From: an uncultured Prochlorococcus sp.
GTDB lineage: Bacteria; Cyanobacteriota; Cyanobacteriia; PCC-6307; Cyanobiaceae
Reading direction: 5' to 3'
Assembly (NCBI GenBank): GCA_902621675.1
Contig: CACNMX010000001.1
Span: forward strand, 58,439 to 122,438
Length of the DNA: 64,000 bases
Position numbers and translations under genes: made by a program. Shown here piece by piece: positions 10,621 through 19,351 of the stretch. The first letter of the stretch is position 1; each line of letters opens with the position of its first letter. The notes below the pieces were generated by a model. It did no database searches. It was given only the letters and a program-made list of their open reading frames with translations, and was not told where the DNA came from.

Positions 10621-10758
10621 TTATACAGCTATTCTCTCTCTACCTTTTTGTCTCCTGCTCTTAATAACTCTTCTTCCGGTATGAGAACGCATTCTTACTC
10701 TAAAACCAGATACACGTTTTCTTTTTCTTGAAGTTCCGCCAAAAGTTCTTTTAGTCAT
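10621..10758 (-). CDS. rpmH: 50S ribosomal protein L34
   Basis: Large-subunit protein L34, 45 residues: [20 protein letters not shown] then [20 protein letters not shown] and ERIAV before TAA at 10621. The arginine/lysine composition and the GFR.RM.t..GR core are diagnostic. It heads the rpmH-rnpA-PH-yidC block, so the shared promoter probably lies upstream of 10758. Confidence 0.97.
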
Positions 10759-10788
10759 TTGTTTGATTATCCTTATTTAATTTATCAT

Positions 10789-11367
10789 TTAATCGATCAA
10801 TATAGTCCAGCTTCCTAAATAACTTGAAAATGATTTTCCTTTAGGTTGCCCATATGAATGAAATTGAAATAAACCTGATTTTTTGGGATTAAAAATTTTC
10901 AAGACAATTGCATAACTGTTTTTATCAGAAGAAATTGGACTGTAGGGGTAAAAATCTAGTGAACGCAAGCCTGATTCATCAGTATTAATTTCGATATCAG
11001 CCGGAATGTCTTCTAAACATTTTGTTCTACTATCAAAACCACCTATTTTTACTTTACAAAAACTAATGTTCTCGTTTTTTAAAGTGGATTTAAAGGTTTT
11101 TGGAATCGCTAGGTTAATTTTTAGGAGATCAGTTCTTCTATCAGATGGTCTCAAGAAAAAATAAATTGTATTTCTAAATCTCCTTTTATTTTCTTTTTGA
11201 AACCACTTTAATCGTCTAAAACTAGAGTCTTGATTCCACTGAAACTCCATTCCAGCTCTAGCATCTTGGATATTATTAAAAAAAGGAGTTGAAACTAAAA
11301 TAATGGGGAGAATAAAAAATCTTAAAATTTTAATATTTAAAGTAAGTTTCTTTGTGATTTTTAACAT
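10789..11367 (-). CDS. DUF2808 domain-containing exported protein
   Basis: The 192-residue product starts with a basic, hydrophobic leader (about residues 10-33) that looks like a signal peptide or anchor. The mature part matches the cyanobacterial DUF2808 pattern: W.......RR.tIYFFLRPSDRRTD, LKINLAIPKTF and a C-terminal Y.YSPISSDKNSYAIVLKIFNPKKSGLFQFHSY split over about 140-175. Function is not known for the family; secretion to the periplasm or lumen is inferred from the leader. Confidence 0.8.
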   Translation of the reverse strand: MLKITKKLTLNIKILRFFILPIILVSTPFFNNIQDARAGMEFQWNQDSSFRRLKWFQKENKRRFRNTIYFFLRPSDRRTDLLKINLAIPKTFKSTLKNENISFCKVKIGGFDSRTKCLEDIPADIEINTDESGLRSLDFYPYSPISSDKNSYAIVLKIFNPKKSGLFQFHSYGQPKGKSFSSYLGSWTILID

Positions 11368-11444
11368 TAAGGTAAAGTTAATAGAATTTTAAAGGTTGAG
11401 TTCGTGCTATTCAAAATTAAAGCATAAAAATTATTTTAATAAGG

Positions 11445-11828
11445 TTAACATCGATCTGTCCTTAATTTTGCAGCACCTTTTAAATAGGGGTGCTTTATTA
11501 GATAATCGGGTGGCAATAAAACTTGAGCCATTATTCTTATACAAAAATCAACATCATTAGAAACGTGCATTTGTTGGCAGTCTATAAAAGCTACTGAATC
11601 AAGTCCATTAAATCTCCTTGCAATTGAGGCTGGGAAACATGCATTTAAATCTTTTGTAGCTGTGAATGTAATGGATAATATGTTCTTCTTAATCAAATTA
11701 TTACGTGAAATTAATTCATCAATTAATTCCACTACAGCAACTTCAATTTCTTTAACAGAATTCCCAGATGCTGTTGTGGCTCCACGAATAAATGTCAATT
11801 TATAATCATCTTTCATTTTTTCATACAT
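11445..11828 (-). CDS. aroH: Chorismate mutase, AroH class
   Basis: Monofunctional AroH-type chorismate mutase, converting chorismate to prephenate for Phe/Tyr synthesis. Family signatures in 127 residues: an N-terminal IRGATTASGNS near residues 14-24 and FTATKDLNACFPASIARR near 54-71, including the catalytic-loop region. The ATG at 11828 is followed closely by another at 11816 (MKDDYKLT), which is equally plausible by alignment to this family. It lies six bases downstream of sppA and is probably cotranscribed. Confidence 0.92.
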   Translation of the reverse strand: MYEKMKDDYKLTFIRGATTASGNSVKEIEVAVVELIDELISRNNLIKKNILSITFTATKDLNACFPASIARRFNGLDSVAFIDCQQMHVSNDVDFCIRIMAQVLLPPDYLIKHPYLKGAAKLRTDRC

Positions 11829-11834
11829 ATCGAT

Positions 11835-12644
11835 TTAAGGTTTGTATAACCAAAGTACTTTATTTGATGAGTCAAACTCAAAAAAGATATTTTTGATAAT
11901 TTTCTCAATCATTTTACTCCCAGGAATTAGTCCAAGTATTTTTTTCTTTTTCTTCCCAAATGTTAAGGGCTGAATCTTAGGATCAATATCAACCATTTCT
12001 GCAGCTAGTTCCCTAGCAACAAATTCATCTCCAACTTCATCAACTAGTCCTAATTCTTTCGCTTGAGTACCAGTGAAAATTCTTCCATCAGCAAATTTTC
12101 TTACTTCTTCAACAGGTAAATTTCTTCCTTCAGCAACAGCTTCAGTGAATTGTTTGTAACTTTCATCTATTAATCCTTGAAGTAGAACTCTACCTTCCTC
12201 ACTTAGAGGTTTATCTGGAGAAAGTATATCTTTAAATACACCACTTTTAACAGTTTCAAATTTGATACCGATTTTATCTAATAATTCAGATAAATTATTT
12301 CCTCTTATAATCACACCAATAGATCCTGTAATTGTTCCTGGATTCGCAACTATTTTGTCAGATGCAACACCTATGTAAACACCTCCTGATGCAGAGATGT
12401 TCCCAAAACTAGCAATGACTTTACATCCTTTATCTTTTAGTCTTTTAATAGCAGAGTATATTTCTTGGCTATCCCCAACAGTACCCCCTGGAGAATCAAT
12501 TCTCACGATTAAAGCAGGAAATTCTCTATCCTCTATTTGTTTAAGTGCTTTAAGGACAGAAACTCTTGTTGAACTTGTAATAGGCTCATCAATTACTATA
12601 CGAGCCATTCTTTTTTTTGACTTTCGTCTAAAAGGCCAAATCAT
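11835..12644 (-). CDS. sppA: Signal peptide peptidase SppA, short form
   Basis: ClpP-fold serine protease that digests cleaved signal peptides in the membrane. The short (269-residue) form has RIDSPGGTV near residues 48-56. The nucleophile serine lies in ISASGGVYIG (S86) and the candidate general base lysine in SGVFKDI (K138). There is no clear N-terminal membrane helix in the called protein; the N-terminus is basic (MIWPFRRKSKKR), so membrane association may be peripheral or depend on oligomers. Divergent from the EamA gene at 12697. Confidence 0.9.
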   Translation of the reverse strand: MIWPFRRKSKKRMARIVIDEPITSSTRVSVLKALKQIEDREFPALIVRIDSPGGTVGDSQEIYSAIKRLKDKGCKVIASFGNISASGGVYIGVASDKIVANPGTITGSIGVIIRGNNLSELLDKIGIKFETVKSGVFKDILSPDKPLSEEGRVLLQGLIDESYKQFTEAVAEGRNLPVEEVRKFADGRIFTGTQAKELGLVDEVGDEFVARELAAEMVDIDPKIQPLTFGKKKKKILGLIPGSKMIEKIIKNIFFEFDSSNKVLWLYKP

Positions 12645-12696
12645 TCTTTTAAGGTAAATACATAAAACTACTTTAAAAAGATTATCAGCAGACCTA

Positions 12697-13638
12697 ATGA
12701 ATTCAATCCTAAATTGGTTTTTAATGATTCTCCCTTTTGCACTTTGGGGTACTTCAATGGCGGCTATGACTCCTTTAGTATCCAGTGCTGGACCGGAATT
12801 TGTAGCTTCTTTTAGATTACTTCCTGCAGGGATTCTTGTTCTAATTACAACATATTTGTTTAAAAGAGATTTAAAAATTTATAAGTGCGATTTGAAGTGG
12901 TTTTTTATTTTTACGATTGTAGACGCCACTTTTTTTCAGTTGTTTTTAACTTATGGTATTGAAAAGACAGGAGCAGGTCTAGGGTCCGTCTTAATTGATT
13001 CTCAACCGCTTTTGGTAGCTATTTTAGCGAGAGCAATTTTTGGAAATTTAATTAATCCAATAGGTTGGTTAGGACTGATTTTCGGATTGGGAGGAATAGT
13101 ATTTTTAGGAGTTCCACAAGAATTTTTAGGAAATTGGTGGTTAATGTCTGATAAATCTATTAATGATGTTGCTTTTAACTTTGGAGAGCTTTGGATGCTT
13201 GCAGCTTCTTTAGCTATGGCATTAGGAACTATTTTAATTAGATTCACTTGTACTAAAAGTGATCCAATTGCAGTTACAGGTTGGCATATGGTTTTAGGAA
13301 GTTTGCCCTTAATTTTTAAACACTGCTTACAATCAAGTTACAAAGTAATCCCAGATTGGTCACTATTTGATTGGGGACTTATGTCATTTGCAAGTATTTT
13401 TGGAGGAGCCATAGCTTATGGATTGTTTTTCTATTTTGCCAATAATAAAGAAATAACTGGATTTAGTACTCTTGCATTTCTAACTCCTGTATTTGCTCTT
13501 CTTAGTGGAGGCGTTTGGTTAGATGAAAGGCTAACTGTTGTGCAGTGGATAGGAGTCGGATTTGTTTTTATATCGGTATTTTTTGTTAGTCAGAGAAAGA
13601 GTTTATGGGAAAATAAATTTTCCGATACTACTATTTAA
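12697..13638 (+). CDS. EamA/DMT-family transporter
   Basis: Ten-helix drug/metabolite transporter built from two EamA repeats in 313 residues. Repeat one begins LPFALWGTSMAAMTPLVSSAGPEF and ends near GGIVFLGVP; repeat two begins near GELWMLAASLAMALGTILIRF and ends GVGFVFISVFFV. The substrate cannot be predicted; members export amino acids, nucleotides or sugars, or act on unknown compounds. It starts 52 bp from divergent sppA and lies 29 bp before the glycosyltransferase, possibly in one operon. Confidence 0.87.
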   Translation: MNSILNWFLMILPFALWGTSMAAMTPLVSSAGPEFVASFRLLPAGILVLITTYLFKRDLKIYKCDLKWFFIFTIVDATFFQLFLTYGIEKTGAGLGSVLIDSQPLLVAILARAIFGNLINPIGWLGLIFGLGGIVFLGVPQEFLGNWWLMSDKSINDVAFNFGELWMLAASLAMALGTILIRFTCTKSDPIAVTGWHMVLGSLPLIFKHCLQSSYKVIPDWSLFDWGLMSFASIFGGAIAYGLFFYFANNKEITGFSTLAFLTPVFALLSGGVWLDERLTVVQWIGVGFVFISVFFVSQRKSLWENKFSDTTI

Positions 13639-13667
13639 TAAGTATCTCTATTGTAAAAAGTCTAATA

Positions 13668-14744
13668 ATGCGAATAGTTTTGATTAGTACTCCTATAGGA
13701 TTTTTGGGAAGTGGTAAAGGTGGTGGAGTTGAATTAACTTTAAATTCTTTAGTGTCAGGTTTGATTTCTCTAGGTCACTCTGTTGAGGTTGTAGCTCCAA
13801 AGAACTCTAAGTTACATGAAAGTAATGTAAAAGCAAAATTACATTTTGTGGAAGGTGAAGATCAAATTAGTTGGCAGCATCAAGATTTTAATTCTCCTGT
13901 GAGTATTCCAGATAATTCTCTTTTAGCAGGAATGCTTGAAAAGGGATTAGATATTGCTAAACATGCAGATGTATTGTTGAACTTGTCCTATGATTGGTTA
14001 CCTATTTGGATGACTCTGAATTTTGAGATACCCATTGCTCATATCATTAGTATGGGTTCTGAAAGTTCAGTAATTAATAATATAATCTCCAAGGTATATG
14101 CTATACATCCAAATAATTTTGCCTTTCATTCGAAAATGCAAGCTAATGATTATCCATTCATAAAAGAACCAACAATTATTGGGAACGGATTTAATTTAGA
14201 TAATTACATTTTCCAAGATTCAGTTAAGGGACCCTTGGGATGGGTTGGAAGAGTTGCTCCGGAGAAAGGTTTGGAAGATGCAGTTTACGTGGCAAATGAA
14301 CTTGGAGAAAAATTAAAAGTATGGGGATTTATAGAAGATGAGGAGTATGCGTCAAAGATAGAAAAATCATTCCCTCTGGGAGCTATAGATTGGATGGGTT
14401 ATTTGTCAACCGATGAATTACAAAAAGAACTTGGCAAATGCAGGGGTTTGCTAAACACCCCGAAATGGAATGAGGCATATGGGAACGTTATTGTTGAAGC
14501 TTTAGCCTGTGGTGTGCCAGTCATAGCATATAAAAGAGGAGGACCTAGTGAAATTATTCAGCATGGCCAAACAGGTTATCTTGCTGATCCTGATGATAAA
14601 AAAAATATGCTTTTTTATGTAGAGATTATTGAAAAAATAAAGCGTCAGAAATGTAGAGAATGGGTAGAAAAGAATGCCTCCGCAGATATATTTGCTAACA
14701 AGGTTGTGAACTGGCTTAATAAGGTAATAAAAGAATATAAATAA
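13668..14744 (+). CDS. Glycosyltransferase, family 4-like
   Basis: GT-B fold glycosyltransferase of 358 residues. The N-terminal domain begins ISTPIGFLGSGKGGGVELTL, the typical glycine-rich GT4 entry. The C-terminal domain has GWVGRVAPEKGLEDA at about 185-199 and the nucleotide-sugar-binding EAYGNVIVEALACGVPVIAY near 265-285 with GPSEII. No membrane helix. With the next gene (an ArnT-like membrane transferase) it suggests a two-gene module for cell-surface or lipid glycosylation. Donor and acceptor are unknown. Confidence 0.88.
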   Translation: MRIVLISTPIGFLGSGKGGGVELTLNSLVSGLISLGHSVEVVAPKNSKLHESNVKAKLHFVEGEDQISWQHQDFNSPVSIPDNSLLAGMLEKGLDIAKHADVLLNLSYDWLPIWMTLNFEIPIAHIISMGSESSVINNIISKVYAIHPNNFAFHSKMQANDYPFIKEPTIIGNGFNLDNYIFQDSVKGPLGWVGRVAPEKGLEDAVYVANELGEKLKVWGFIEDEEYASKIEKSFPLGAIDWMGYLSTDELQKELGKCRGLLNTPKWNEAYGNVIVEALACGVPVIAYKRGGPSEIIQHGQTGYLADPDDKKNMLFYVEIIEKIKRQKCREWVEKNASADIFANKVVNWLNKVIKEYK

Positions 14745-14759
14745 AATAATTAATATTAA

Positions 14760-16565
14760 ATGATTCTTCTTAACTCAAAAAAAAGGCTGATAACATCATT
14801 GATAATTTTAGTTTTTGGGATAATTATATTTTTCTTGGGTTTAGGAAATACAGGATTGGTGGATGAAACTCCCCCTTTATTTGCTGCTGCAGCTCGCGCA
14901 ATGAGTGAATCTGGTGATTGGTTAACTCCAAAAGTTAATGGAATATTCCGTTTTGATAAGCCTCCCCTAATATATTGGCTAATGGGTTTTTTTTACTCAT
15001 TACCGAAAAATGAGATTTGGGATAGTTACGGTACCCTCTCAGCAAGACTACCTTCAGCGTTGGCATCATTATTTTTAATGTTGATGATTGGAGATACGTT
15101 GTTTTGTTGGCCACAAAAGGGCAATAGACACTTCCTCACTCCAATAGTTGCATCATTAAGCTTTGCTCTTTCTCCTTTAATAATTATCTGGAGTAGAACT
15201 GCAGTGAGTGATGCTCTTTTAACAGGAACATTAGGGATTAGCTTGCTTTTGTTTTGGAGAAGAATGGCAAGTGATAAAAATGATCAATGTATCTCAGCGT
15301 GGGTATTTTTAGGTTTCGCAATTTTAACCAAAGGACCTGTTGCGTTTCTTTTGGCAACGTTGACTCTTACATCTTTTTTATTGAGTCAAAATGATTGGAA
15401 AAGTCTGCTCCATAAAATAAATCCTAAGAAAGGTTTTCTAATTACAAGCTTCATAAGTATCCCATGGTATATCTTAGAATTAATAAAAGAAGGAAAACCT
15501 TTTTGGGACAACTTTTTTGGTTATCATAATTTTCAAAGATATACATCAGTTGTCAATAATCATGCAGAACCATTCTGGTTTTTTATTTACATAATGATAT
15601 TAGCTTCATTACCATTTTCCCCTTTTTTGTGTCATGGGATATTTAAAGCTTTTAAGGATTTCTTGAAAAGTTCAAAAGAAAGTCGCAATGTCCCTGACAC
15701 ACTTTATATATTTTCTCTATGTTGGTTAATATCAGTTTTATTCTTCTTTAGTATTTCTGCTACAAAACTGCCAAGTTATTGGCTGCCAGCAGTTCCAGCA
15801 GCTGCAATCTTAATTAATAATAGTTTCATAAACTTAAAAAATTCAAGGAACAGTTATTTATATTTGTGGTTTTTTAATATTTTAATTTTGTTTGGCTTCT
15901 CAATGGCATTCTTTTTCTCAAATAATTGGTTAAGTTCCATAAGTGACCCTGAGATGCCTAATCTTGCATCTGAACTTATAAGTTCAGGGATAATTTTTAA
16001 AGCAAAATTATTCTTTTCTTCATTTACCCTTCTCGCAATAATTTTATTTTCTTTGAAATCCAAAATTATCCTTTTTTATCTTCAAATTTTACTTTTATTT
16101 GGGCAATTTTTTTTGATGTCGCCAATTAGAAAATTAGCAGATACTTCTAGGCAATTACCTTTAAGGAATATCTCAAAATTAATTATAGATATTCGAAAGG
16201 GGAAGGAAACTTTAGCAATGATAGGTATAAGAAAACCGTCATTACATTATTATTCAAGACAAATAGTTTTTTATGAGCCAAGCACTGAAGAGGGATTAAT
16301 TAATCTGTCAGAAAGGCTTAATATTGATAGGAGAAATAATTATGAGGATCAACCAGATTATGAATACAAATCTATATTGGTTGTGATAGATGAATACTCT
16401 ACCCTCCGAAATCAATGGTCAAAAATTAATCATCAAAAATTGGGCAAATATGGTATTTATAATTTATGGCGAATTCAAAAAAGTGATTTGAATAGGTATT
16501 CGGAATTTTTAGTGAATACAGGTTTTAAATCTAACTGGAAAAATAGAAAAGTTGAAAAATTCTAA
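14760..16565 (+). CDS. ArnT/PMT-type polyprenyl-phosphate-dependent glycosyltransferase
   Basis: GT-C integral membrane transferase of 601 residues with about 11-12 hydrophobic segments. The loop after helix 1 carries the family signature VDETPPLFAAAARAMSESGDW, shown here in part, followed by FDKPPLIYWL. These are hallmarks of GT83 (ArnT-like) enzymes, which use undecaprenyl-phosphate-linked sugars on the periplasmic side. The soluble C-terminus is at about 450-601. The stop overlaps the convergent 83-residue gene by four bases. Sugar and acceptor are unknown; lipid A or another envelope glycolipid is an inference. Confidence 0.87.
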   Translation: MILLNSKKRLITSLIILVFGIIIFFLGLGNTGLVDETPPLFAAAARAMSESGDWLTPKVNGIFRFDKPPLIYWLMGFFYSLPKNEIWDSYGTLSARLPSALASLFLMLMIGDTLFCWPQKGNRHFLTPIVASLSFALSPLIIIWSRTAVSDALLTGTLGISLLLFWRRMASDKNDQCISAWVFLGFAILTKGPVAFLLATLTLTSFLLSQNDWKSLLHKINPKKGFLITSFISIPWYILELIKEGKPFWDNFFGYHNFQRYTSVVNNHAEPFWFFIYIMILASLPFSPFLCHGIFKAFKDFLKSSKESRNVPDTLYIFSLCWLISVLFFFSISATKLPSYWLPAVPAAAILINNSFINLKNSRNSYLYLWFFNILILFGFSMAFFFSNNWLSSISDPEMPNLASELISSGIIFKAKLFFSSFTLLAIILFSLKSKIILFYLQILLLFGQFFLMSPIRKLADTSRQLPLRNISKLIIDIRKGKETLAMIGIRKPSLHYYSRQIVFYEPSTEEGLINLSERLNIDRRNNYEDQPDYEYKSILVVIDEYSTLRNQWSKINHQKLGKYGIYNLWRIQKSDLNRYSEFLVNTGFKSNWKNRKVEKF

Positions 16566-16813
16566 CAAAGTCTTTTTTTTAGGAGAGCTTTATTAAGATC
16601 ATCAACGCTGCACTTGCTGGGGATATCAACTTTATTTAAATCTTCCAGTAATTCGAGATCAATGACAGAATCCTCGGCCAAAAAACTAAAAACTTCATTA
16701 ATGCTTATACCCATATCTTGAGCCATCTCTGAGATAAGCCTAAGGGTATCCCTCCTTACAGAAATCCGAAGGTCTAAAGGGATATATTCATTTTCAGGGT
16801 TTGCTGACTTCAT
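16562..16813 (-). CDS. Small ribbon-helix-helix-like protein, function unknown
   Basis: An 83-residue soluble protein. Residues 12-50 (PLDLRISVRRDTLRLISEMA then DMGISINEVFSFLAEDSV) have the beta-strand plus two-helix pattern of ribbon-helix-helix/CopG DNA-binding proteins. The remaining C-terminal part is acidic, then basic. No toxin partner is adjacent: the neighbours are a glycosyltransferase (convergent) and an AEC permease. A regulatory role is only a guess from fold resemblance. Confidence 0.6.
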   Translation of the reverse strand: MKSANPENEYIPLDLRISVRRDTLRLISEMAQDMGISINEVFSFLAEDSVIDLELLEDLNKVDIPSKCSVDDLNKALLKKRLC

Positions 16814-16894
16814 AACCTAAATCTTAAGACATTATGTAGTTATCAGGATATAAACTTTACAATATTCATTAATCATGCATTTTACTGACTTCAA

Positions 16895-17815
16895 CTAAGT
16901 TGCCTTAATAAATAAATCCATAAACATTTTTAATAGAGGAATTGTAATTATTGAAATTAAAGTTGTAGTGAAAAGAATTTTTGAAGCTATTTTTTGTTTC
17001 ACTCCATAAGCCTCCGCCATTAATATTGTAGAAATCGCAGTTGGGGTTCCTGCCTGTAGGATTATTGCAGATGATTGATAGAAGTTAAAATTTAAGAATC
17101 TACATACTAAAAAAATAAGAAAAGGAACAATAAATAACTTTAATAAAATTGAATATTTAATTTCATCATTTAGTTCTAAAATCCTCTCATTTTGATTGAT
17201 GATTATTCCAAGTCTTGTTCCAACGACTATAATTGCCAAAGCAATAACGATTCTTGAAGGAATCCAAAGGTAATTTCCTAGTATCTGATCTACTTGGCAA
17301 AGGTAAGCAAGAAGTACACCAATAATCCCCCTTGATGCAGGACTATTTATCAATGCATTTAATAATCCTTTGATGTTTGGGATATTCTTATTTTTGGATT
17401 TTTCTTGAAGAAGAAAAGGTCCAAATATCCAAGCGAAAAGTGTTGTTCCTAAATCAAATCCAATAGTAAAATTTATAGTTGTTGAGGGTAGAAGAGCTAT
17501 CGCAATGGGTATTCCAAGAAATGATGTATTACCTATTAGGCCTGCTAGCTGCAATGTGTAATTTGGAAGCCTTTTGTTAAATATTGGGATTATATTTATT
17601 AAAGTTATTAAAAATCCAATTATAGAGAATGCTAAAAATGCACTTTTAATTAGGTTTATATCTATGCCCTCCTTTAATAAGAGACCCATTACACTTAATG
17701 GAATGCCAAATCTTATTAGAGGTCCTGCAATATATTTTGAAATCTTTGGCTTCTTTTTTCCGACAAGAAAACCAAGGATTAGGAAAGGAATAATATTGAT
17801 GAAAAGGGAGTAGAT
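16895..17815 (-). CDS. AEC-family permease (auxin efflux carrier-like), start codon unclear
   Basis: Membrane transporter with 8-10 helices of the auxin efflux carrier family, in the bile/arsenite/riboflavin transporter superfamily. The first ATG is at 17689 and would give 264 residues. The frame stays open upstream and encodes SLFINIIPFLILGFLVGKKK then PKISKYIAGPLIRFGIPLSV, which is the expected first helix and following loop of this family. With that part the protein is about 306 residues, a normal length. No ATG, GTG or TTG occurs in the extension, so translation would have to start at ATC (17815) or ATT (17824), or a start codon has mutated. Substrate unknown. Confidence 0.75.
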   Translation of the reverse strand: MYSLFINIIPFLILGFLVGKKKPKISKYIAGPLIRFGIPLSVMGLLLKEGIDINLIKSAFLAFSIIGFLITLINIIPIFNKRLPNYTLQLAGLIGNTSFLGIPIAIALLPSTTINFTIGFDLGTTLFAWIFGPFLLQEKSKNKNIPNIKGLLNALINSPASRGIIGVLLAYLCQVDQILGNYLWIPSRIVIALAIIVVGTRLGIIINQNERILELNDEIKYSILLKLFIVPFLIFLVCRFLNFNFYQSSAIILQAGTPTAISTILMAEAYGVKQKIASKILFTTTLISIITIPLLKMFMDLFIKAT

Positions 17816-17894
17816 GGTATTAATTAAGTATTTATTAAAGCAATATTAACTTGCCGTAGTGCAGTCAAAAGGTTTTTTAAAATTCATTTAGAAT

Positions 17895-18128
17895 TTAAAT
17901 TATTTTCCAGATTGCTTTGTCAGGAATTTGTGGTGATTTATTTAAATTTTCTGGTTCTTTAGTCAAAACTCTCCAACTAGGAACTCGACAAGTTACGTAA
18001 GCAGGACTTTCTATTAAAACTCCTGGTTTTTCATCAAAAGTACAAGTAAATCCCTCTTTCCAATATCCACCGTTATTTAGGCTACCTTTAAACCAAACCC
18101 AACATTTTGAAGTTTTCAAAATCAACAA
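17895..18128 (-). CDS. Conserved small protein of unknown function
   Basis: A 77-residue soluble protein without a clear domain. It is rich in tryptophan and aromatic residues (CWVWFKGSLNNGGYW, VPSWRVLTKEPENL) and contains three cysteines at about 9, 29 and 47. The compact, non-repetitive composition and the normal start support a real gene. It is flanked by transporter genes on the same strand. No function can be proposed. Confidence 0.6.
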   Translation of the reverse strand: MLILKTSKCWVWFKGSLNNGGYWKEGFTCTFDEKPGVLIESPAYVTCRVPSWRVLTKEPENLNKSPQIPDKAIWKII

Positions 18129-18174
18129 ATTTTTATTTTTATTTTAATCAAGATTTAGAGAAATCTAAAATTTA

Positions 18175-18459
18175 TTACTTTAAAAAATTTTTTTTCTTAT
18201 TTTCATTGTTTTGAAAATATATTTTAGAAATTAATATCAATAAATTTAAGATCAAGGTAATTAAATTTGCTATCAATATTGGAGTAGACGAAATTTTATA
18301 ACCGTAAATAATCCAAGACAAAACACCGATAATAAACATTATTAGTGTTGTCAAAGAGACATCATCTGCTTTTTTTGTTTTTAAAGTTTTTATCAATTGA
18401 GGAAGAAATGCAGCTGTTGTTAAAATCGCTGCAAAATACCCAAATATATCTACATTCAT
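18175..18459 (-). CDS. SemiSWEET-type sugar transporter (MtN3/PQ-loop)
   Basis: A 94-residue protein with three hydrophobic helices, one half of a SWEET transporter that works as a homodimer. The PQ motif AFLPQLIKTLKTK lies at about 17-29 at the end of helix 1, followed by ADDVSLTTLIMFIIGVLSW and IIYGYKI, all typical of SemiSWEETs. Bacterial members carry mono- or disaccharides. It lies 18 bp downstream of the peroxiredoxin-like gene. Confidence 0.85.
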   Translation of the reverse strand: MNVDIFGYFAAILTTAAFLPQLIKTLKTKKADDVSLTTLIMFIIGVLSWIIYGYKISSTPILIANLITLILNLLILISKIYFQNNENKKKNFLK

Positions 18460-18477
18460 AAAAATATTTTTTTAGAA

Positions 18478-19212
18478 CTATTCTTTAATTAAATCAGATA
18501 AAAATCCTAAAGGATTTCTCATGTTTGATGAATATCCAAGAACATCGCTTGAAAAAAATTTATAAATAACTTGATTTTCATTATTTAATAAGAAGGAAGC
18601 TCCTCTTTGAGGAAGGTATTCTTCATTCAGAATATAATCACTCCAATTTTGGATTATTTCATTCATATTGTTTAATCTAAATGTAGCTAATTCAAATGGT
18701 CTCAAATAACCATCTCCGAAAACTTGTTTAAATGAAATACCTGAAAATTTTAGAAATTTTAAGACCTCAATCTTGTCAATTTCTGAATAGATTTGCTTTG
18801 CCTTTTTATCGCCAGTGTAACCTCTAATAACTTCTTTAATTGTTTTTAAGGAATTTATTCCTGATAGCATCAAAAGCATATTGATCCAACCTCCTAAACC
18901 TATATTTAATCCTCTTGATACTTTAAGTTTGTCATGAATTTGGTTATTAGAAACAACTATTAAATTTTCTTCTTGAAAGCCAGTAAATTTGCAAAATTTT
19001 TCTTTCCCTTTTTGGTTCCCAATAGCAATTGCAAAAATATCTAAATTTTTATCTTGATTATTGTCGATAAAACTTTTCAAATTTATTGCATATTCAAAGC
19101 TATCAAAATCTCCTAGTAAACCAAATAAAACAATTAATTTGTATTTTTTCTGCCCATTAAAGTTGAATTCTTCAACAAGATTTTTAATATCATTTTGAAA
19201 TTTCTGTGTCAC
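18478..19212 (-). CDS. Peroxiredoxin-like (AhpC/TSA-related) family protein
   Basis: The 244-residue product has a thioredoxin-fold-like N-terminal half (KYKLIVLFGLLGDFDSFEYA, then LDIFAIAIGN) and a conserved C-terminal stretch LPQRGASFLLNNENQVIYKF. The layout matches cyanobacterial proteins annotated as AhpC/TSA family. The usual peroxidatic-cysteine motif PxxxTxxC is not seen; only a cysteine in KFCKFTGF remains. Peroxidase activity is therefore doubtful. Divergent from the flavodoxin gene. Confidence 0.6.
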   Translation of the reverse strand: MTQKFQNDIKNLVEEFNFNGQKKYKLIVLFGLLGDFDSFEYAINLKSFIDNNQDKNLDIFAIAIGNQKGKEKFCKFTGFQEENLIVVSNNQIHDKLKVSRGLNIGLGGWINMLLMLSGINSLKTIKEVIRGYTGDKKAKQIYSEIDKIEVLKFLKFSGISFKQVFGDGYLRPFELATFRLNNMNEIIQNWSDYILNEEYLPQRGASFLLNNENQVIYKFFSSDVLGYSSNMRNPLGFLSDLIKE

Positions 19213-19351
19213 GACGGTTTAAATGTTTATAAATTATTCTCAAAAAATTTTTCTTACCTTGATTAGTATAAAATTTTACATGAAAAAGTTTTTAAAGAAA
19301 TTAATTTAACGTTTTTAGATTTTATTATTTTATTGTAAACATTTTGAAGTT

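Noticed and set aside
16562..16813. Antitoxin of a toxin-antitoxin pair
   Set aside because: The fold fits, but no toxin-like gene lies next to it.
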